This document shows positions 5,760 to 9,420 of a stretch of 9,420 bases of DNA, in pieces. The translations under genes were made by a program, and so were the position numbers. Source of the stretch: an uncultured Bacteroidales bacterium (GTDB taxonomy: Bacteria; Bacteroidota; Bacteroidia; Bacteroidales; Bacteroidaceae); contig CACXLY010000091.1 in the NCBI GenBank assembly GCA_902768605.1, positions 1 through 9,420 on the forward strand. The letters are read 5' to 3'. Position 1 is the first letter of the stretch, and every line of letters begins with the position of its first letter. The notes beneath the pieces are model-generated. The model was not told where the DNA came from. It searched no databases and was given only the letters and a program-made list of their open reading frames with translations.

Positions 5760-7022
5760 ATGGCAAAGACAAGTAAATCAAAGGATTCAGTGAACATGAT
5801 TGAGGTGTTCGCTGACTTCAAAGAGAAAAACAACATCGATCGCGCCACCCTGGTGAGCGTGTTGGAGGAATGCTTCCGCAACGTCATCGCTAAGATGCAC
5901 GGCTCCGACGAGAACTACGACATCATCGTCAATCCCGACAAGGGTGACTTCGAAATCTATCAGAACCGCGTGGTCGTGCCCGACGGCGAGGTGAAGGACA
6001 CCAACAAGGAAATCGAGCTGAGCGAGGCGCAAAAGATTGAAGACGACTACGAGATTGGCGAAGAGGTCAGCCAGCGCGTCGACATGTCCGAGTTCGGACG
6101 CCGCGCCATCCTCCAGCTCCGCCAAACGCTCGCCAGCCGCATCATGGAGCTCGAGTACGACTCACTCTACAACCAGTATAAGGACCGCGAAGGCGAAGTC
6201 ATCAGCGCCGAGGTCTATCAGACCTGGAAACGCGAGACGCTCCTCATGGACGAAGAGGGCAACGAACTGCTCCTGCCGCGTCAGGAACAGATTCCCGGCG
6301 ACTTCTTCCGCAAGGGTGAAAGCACGCGCGCCGTCATCCTCCGCGTAGAGAACACCGGCGGCAAGCCACGCATCATCCTGAGCCGCACATCGCCCGACTT
6401 CCTGCAGCGCATGCTCGAAGCCGAGGTGCCTGAAATCCAGGACGGACTCATCACGATCCACAAGATTGCCCGCATCCCAGGCGAACGCGCCAAGATTGCC
6501 GTCGAGAGCTACGACGACCGCATCGACCCCGTCGGCGCCTGCGTCGGCGTGAAGGGCAGCCGACTTCGCGGCATCGTACACGAGCTCAGAGGCGAGAACA
6601 TCGACGTCGTCACCTGGACCTCCAACACACAGCTCATGATTACCCGCGCCCTCAATCCCGCACGCGTCAACAGCGTCGTGCTCAACGAGGAAGAACATAC
6701 CGCACAGGTCTTCCTCGACCCCGACCAGGTGTCGCTTGCCATCGGTAAGGGCGGACTCAACGTCAAGCTCGCCAGCATGCTGGTTGGCTACACCATCGAC
6801 GTCTTCCGTGAACTCGACAGCGAAGAGGACAACGACGACGTGAGCCTCGACGAATTCACCGACGCCATCGAACCTTGGATCATCGACGAGCTCAAGAAGA
6901 TTGGCTTCCAGACAGCAAAAGACGTGCTCGGCGCACAGCGTGACATGATCATCCAGAACGCCGACCTCGAAGAAGAAACAGTGGACGAAGTGCTGCACAT
7001 CCTGCAAGCCGAGTTCGAATAA
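5760..7022 (+). CDS. nusA: Transcription termination/antitermination factor NusA
   Basis: A 420-residue NusA that binds RNA polymerase and modulates pausing, termination and antitermination. Domains in order are: N-terminal RNAP-binding domain (about 1-125), S1 domain (about 143-200, beginning near GEVISAEVY), KH1 (GACVGVKGSR at 259-268, then LRGENIDVVTW) and KH2 (GKGG at 329-332, AIGKGGLNVKLASML). The last 55 or so residues (IEPWIIDELKKIGFQTAKDVL and onward) look like one helix-hairpin-helix AR-type repeat after an acidic linker. It is therefore shorter than the E. coli protein, which has two such repeats, and similar to other Bacteroidetes forms as I recall them. The 83-bp gap from rimP holds no promoter or terminator I can support, so it is probably in the same transcript. 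NusA is a natural candidate for acting on the leader hairpin at 5137-5172. Confidence 0.95.
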   Translation: MAKTSKSKDSVNMIEVFADFKEKNNIDRATLVSVLEECFRNVIAKMHGSDENYDIIVNPDKGDFEIYQNRVVVPDGEVKDTNKEIELSEAQKIEDDYEIGEEVSQRVDMSEFGRRAILQLRQTLASRIMELEYDSLYNQYKDREGEVISAEVYQTWKRETLLMDEEGNELLLPRQEQIPGDFFRKGESTRAVILRVENTGGKPRIILSRTSPDFLQRMLEAEVPEIQDGLITIHKIARIPGERAKIAVESYDDRIDPVGACVGVKGSRLRGIVHELRGENIDVVTWTSNTQLMITRALNPARVNSVVLNEEEHTAQVFLDPDQVSLAIGKGGLNVKLASMLVGYTIDVFRELDSEEDNDDVSLDEFTDAIEPWIIDELKKIGFQTAKDVLGAQRDMIIQNADLEEETVDEVLHILQAEFE

Positions 7023-7066
7023 TACAGTTTACGTCATCCCCGCGGCAACATATTCTAAATTCTTAT

Positions 7067-7084
7067 TTCTTCATTCTTCATTCA
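7067..7084. repeat. Short 7-bp tandem repeat (TTCTTCA, 2.5 copies) upstream of infB
   Basis: TTCTTCA occurs twice in tandem followed by TTCA, ending ten bases before the infB ATG. It is part of a T/C/A-rich run in the 72-bp nusA-infB gap. It is short and of low complexity, so chance is possible, but it resembles the repeats before other starts in this window. Confidence 0.6.
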
Positions 7085-7094
7085 AAGCTTATAT

Positions 7095-8693
7095 ATGAGC
7101 ATCAGATTAAATAAAGTAACCAAGGAGTTCAACATCGGACTGCAGACGGCAGTTGAATTCCTGCAGAAGAAAGGCTTCACCGAGGTTGAGGCCAATCCCA
7201 ACTATAAGATTACCGAGGAGCAATACGTCCAGCTACAGAACGAATTCAGTTCCGACAAAGGACTTCGCAACGAGGCGACGCAGCTCATTCAGCAGCACAT
7301 CGGCCAGTCAAAGAAAGAACGCAAGGAGCCGAAGGCGAAGCCTGTGGAGGAGGTGCAGATAGAAGCGCCGAAGGTTGCCGGTCCCAAGATCCTGGGGCAC
7401 ATCGACCTTAACGCCAAGCCTGCCAAACCAGCGAAGGCTGAGAAGCCGGCCGAGCCGAAGCCCAAGGCAAAGGAGGAGGTAAAGAAAGCTGAGCCGAAGC
7501 CCGTTGCACCGAAGGTAGAGAAGCCTCAGCCCGCTCCGAAGAAGGAGGAAAAACCCGTCGTCAAGAAGGAGGAGCCTGCAGCACCTGCTCCTGTCGAGAA
7601 GAAAGAAGCAGAGGTGTTCCGTCTGACGCCTGCTGCCGGCACAGCACCAAGCCTGACCATCAAAGGCAAGATTGACCTTGACAGCTTGAATCAGACGACA
7701 CGTCCGAAGAAGAAGACGCACGAGGAGCGACGCCGCGAACGCCTTGAGGCTCAAGGTGGAGACAAGAAGAAGCGCCTCAGGGTCGGCAAGGAGCGTGTTG
7801 ACGTCAATGCCGTTGCCAACCAACAGCAAAACAATCAGAAGAAGAATAACAACAACAACCAGCAGCAGCAACAAAGCGGCGGCGGCGGAAAGAAGAAGCA
7901 GAAGAACCAGCCCAAGCAGGTGCCCCTGCAGCCTGAAGTAAGCGACGAGGAAGTTGCAAAGCAGGTACGTGAGACGTTGGCTCGCCTCACCAGCAAGGGC
8001 TCGAAGATGGGCAAGGGCGCTAAGTACCGTCGCGAGAAGCGCGAGGCCATCCGTCAGGGAATGGAGGAAGAACTGGCCAACGAAGCAGCAGAGAGCAAGG
8101 TACTCAAGCTGACGGAGTTCGTCACAGCCAACGAGCTCGCCACGATGATGAATGTACCCGTCACGAAGATCATCGCGACGTGCATGAGCATCGGCATCAT
8201 GGTCAGCATCAACCAGCGAATGGACGCCGAGACCATCAACTTGGTTGCCGAGGAGTTCGGCTTCACGACAGAATACGTCAGCGCTGAGGTCAGCGCAGCA
8301 GTCAGCGAGGAAGAGGACGACGAACAGGACCTCGTGCCACGCGCCCCGATTGTCACCGTCATGGGTCACGTCGACCATGGTAAGACATCGCTGCTCGACT
8401 ACATCCGCCAGACCAATGTCATCGCCGGCGAGGCAGGTGGCATCACACAGCACATCGGCGCCTACAACGTGACGCTCGACGACGGACGCCACGTCACCTT
8501 CCTCGACACGCCGGGTCACGAGGCATTCACCGCCATGCGTGCCCGTGGTGCTCAGGTGACGGACATCGCCATCATCATCATCGCTGCCGACGACGACATC
8601 ATGCCGCAGACGGAAGGAAGCCATCGCGCATGCCACGGCTGCCGGCGTGCCCATCGTATTCGCCATAAACAAGATAGACAAGCCCGGCGCTAA
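7095..8693 (+). CDS. infB: Translation initiation factor IF-2, N-terminal part; frame broken by a +1 base at 8612-8613
   Basis: IF-2 is the GTPase that places initiator fMet-tRNA on the ribosome. The open frame gives 532 residues, but only the first 506 are genuine IF-2. It has an N-terminal IF2_N-type helical domain (1 to about 55), a long Lys/Glu/Pro/Ala-rich linker (about 75-175), an Asn/Gln/Gly-rich tract (242-271), a second IF2_N-like domain (about 336-395) and the start of the GTPase domain. That domain shows the P-loop GHVDHGKT (424-431), a switch I segment [12 protein letters not shown] and DTPGHEAF (D471-F478). After MPQT (503-506) one extra G shifts the frame, adding 26 unrelated residues before a stop at 8691-8693. 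Removing that G restores [22 protein letters not shown]. infB is essential, so an error in the sequence or assembly is the simplest cause. Confidence 0.93.
   Translation: MSIRLNKVTKEFNIGLQTAVEFLQKKGFTEVEANPNYKITEEQYVQLQNEFSSDKGLRNEATQLIQQHIGQSKKERKEPKAKPVEEVQIEAPKVAGPKILGHIDLNAKPAKPAKAEKPAEPKPKAKEEVKKAEPKPVAPKVEKPQPAPKKEEKPVVKKEEPAAPAPVEKKEAEVFRLTPAAGTAPSLTIKGKIDLDSLNQTTRPKKKTHEERRRERLEAQGGDKKKRLRVGKERVDVNAVANQQQNNQKKNNNNNQQQQQSGGGGKKKQKNQPKQVPLQPEVSDEEVAKQVRETLARLTSKGSKMGKGAKYRREKREAIRQGMEEELANEAAESKVLKLTEFVTANELATMMNVPVTKIIATCMSIGIMVSINQRMDAETINLVAEEFGFTTEYVSAEVSAAVSEEEDDEQDLVPRAPIVTVMGHVDHGKTSLLDYIRQTNVIAGEAGGITQHIGAYNVTLDDGRHVTFLDTPGHEAFTAMRARGAQVTDIAIIIIAADDDIMPQTEGSHRACHGCRRAHRIRHKQDRQARR
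7818..7907 (+). other. Asn/Gln/Gly/Lys low-complexity tract inside IF-2
   Basis: Residues 242-271 of IF-2 contain runs of five Asn, five Gln and four Gly flanked by Lys. They are encoded by near-repetitive AAC/CAG/CAA/GGC codons. The tract lies in the disordered linker between the N-terminal domain and the GTPase part, so it probably acts as a flexible spacer. The codon repeats make it prone to length change. Confidence 0.85.
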
Positions 8694-9420
8694 CCCCGAT
8701 AAGATCAAGGAAGGCCTGGCCAACATGAACTTCCTCGTCGAGGAATGGGGCGGCAAGTACCAAAGTCAGGACATCAGCGCCAAGAAAGGTATCGGCGTGG
8801 CAGACCTTTTGGAGAAGGTGCTGCTGGAAGCCGAGATGCTCGACCTCAAAGCCAATCCCAACCGCAAGGCAACAGGCTCAATCATTGAGTCGAGTCTGGA
8901 CAAGGGCCGTGGCTACGTGGCAACGGTGCTCGTCAGCAACGGCACGCTGCACGTGGGCGATATCATCCTGGCCGGCACGAACTATGGTCGCGTGAAGGCA
9001 ATGCTCAACGAACGCGGACAGCGCGTCCAGGACATCGGTCCGTCGCAAGCAGCAACGGTGCTCGGTCTGAACGGCGCACCGCAGGCCGGCGATTCCTTCC
9101 ATGTGATGGATTCCGACCAAGAGGCACGCGAGATTGCCAGCAAGCGTGAGCAGCTGGCTCGCGAACAGGGCCTGCGCACCATGAAGCGCCGTGGCTTGGA
9201 AGAGCTTGCGCACAACATCGCGCTTGGCGGCGTGCAGGAGCTCAACCTCATCGTCAAGGGCGACGTGGACGGCTCCATCGAGGCACTCAGCGACTCCCTC
9301 ATCAAGCTTTCCACAGAGAAGATACAGGTCAACGTCATCTACAAGGCTGTGGGCCAGATCAGCGAGAGCGACGTCAACATGGCTGCTGCGGCGGAGAACT
9401 GCTTCATCGTAGGCTTCCAG
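8614..9420 (+). pseudogene. infB: IF-2 continuation after the frameshift (rest of GTPase domain and following domains; runs off the window)
   Basis: From 8614 a second frame is open with no stop to the last base of the window. It encodes the expected continuation of IF-2, picking up at KEAIAHA. It has the G4 motif NKID (N525-D528 in corrected numbering) and the G5 motif SAKKG (561-565). The domain II beta-barrel follows ([20 protein letters not shown], then [17 protein letters not shown]), and later [13 protein letters not shown] and the domain III region ([16 protein letters not shown]). Conservation on both sides of the break is full, which argues against long-term decay. I label it pseudogene only because the sequence as given cannot be read as one frame. 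If the extra G is an error, 7095 to beyond 9420 is a single intact infB. Confidence 0.9.

Noticed and set aside
8610..8620. Programmed ribosomal frameshift in infB
   Set aside because: No heptameric slippery sequence and no evident stimulatory structure. IF-2 is not known to use one, and a one-base insertion explains the break simply.
7308..8756. 482-codon open frame on the minus strand opposite infB
   Set aside because: Leu/Val-rich low-complexity translation mirrored from the Lys/Glu-rich IF-2 linker; no recognisable domain.

Overview
The window looks like the chromosome of a Bacteroidales bacterium, most likely Prevotella-like. The evidence is a run of genes all on the + strand, no Shine-Dalgarno sequences but A-rich leaders, one clear Bacteroidetes-type promoter (TTTG, 20 bp gap, TAnnTTTG) ahead of rimP, and GC-biased third codon positions. 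The taxon is inferred from these traits and from protein resemblance; no search was run.

Left part (1-2864): saccharide breakdown. The window opens in the last 50 codons of a GH105/GH88-type unsaturated uronyl hydrolase. A large exported glycoside hydrolase family 2 enzyme follows closely in the same reading frame. Together they suggest use of pectin or another uronate-containing glycan.

Middle part (2865-5007): sugar-1-phosphate chemistry. A GHMP kinase carries the hallmark residues of plant galacturonokinase rather than galactokinase. It is followed by a short RmlA-like sugar-1-phosphate nucleotidyltransferase. The pair could take a free uronic acid or sugar to its 1-phosphate and then to a nucleotide sugar, which is the most interesting biochemical suggestion here. 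The two genes are separated by a 174-bp gap flanked by a 24-bp inverted repeat made of 7-bp units.

Right part (5008-9420): the conserved housekeeping cluster rimP-nusA-infB (ribosome maturation, transcription elongation/termination, translation initiation). It is driven by the promoter at 5092-5123, with a terminator-like hairpin early in the leader. infB carries a one-base frameshift at 8612-8613 inside the GTPase domain. The reading frame continues intact after it to the window edge, so a sequence error is more likely than a dead gene.

Four of the five intergenic gaps contain short tandem repeats of different period (9, 7, 11 and 7 bp) close to the next start codon. The fifth, before nusA, shows none.
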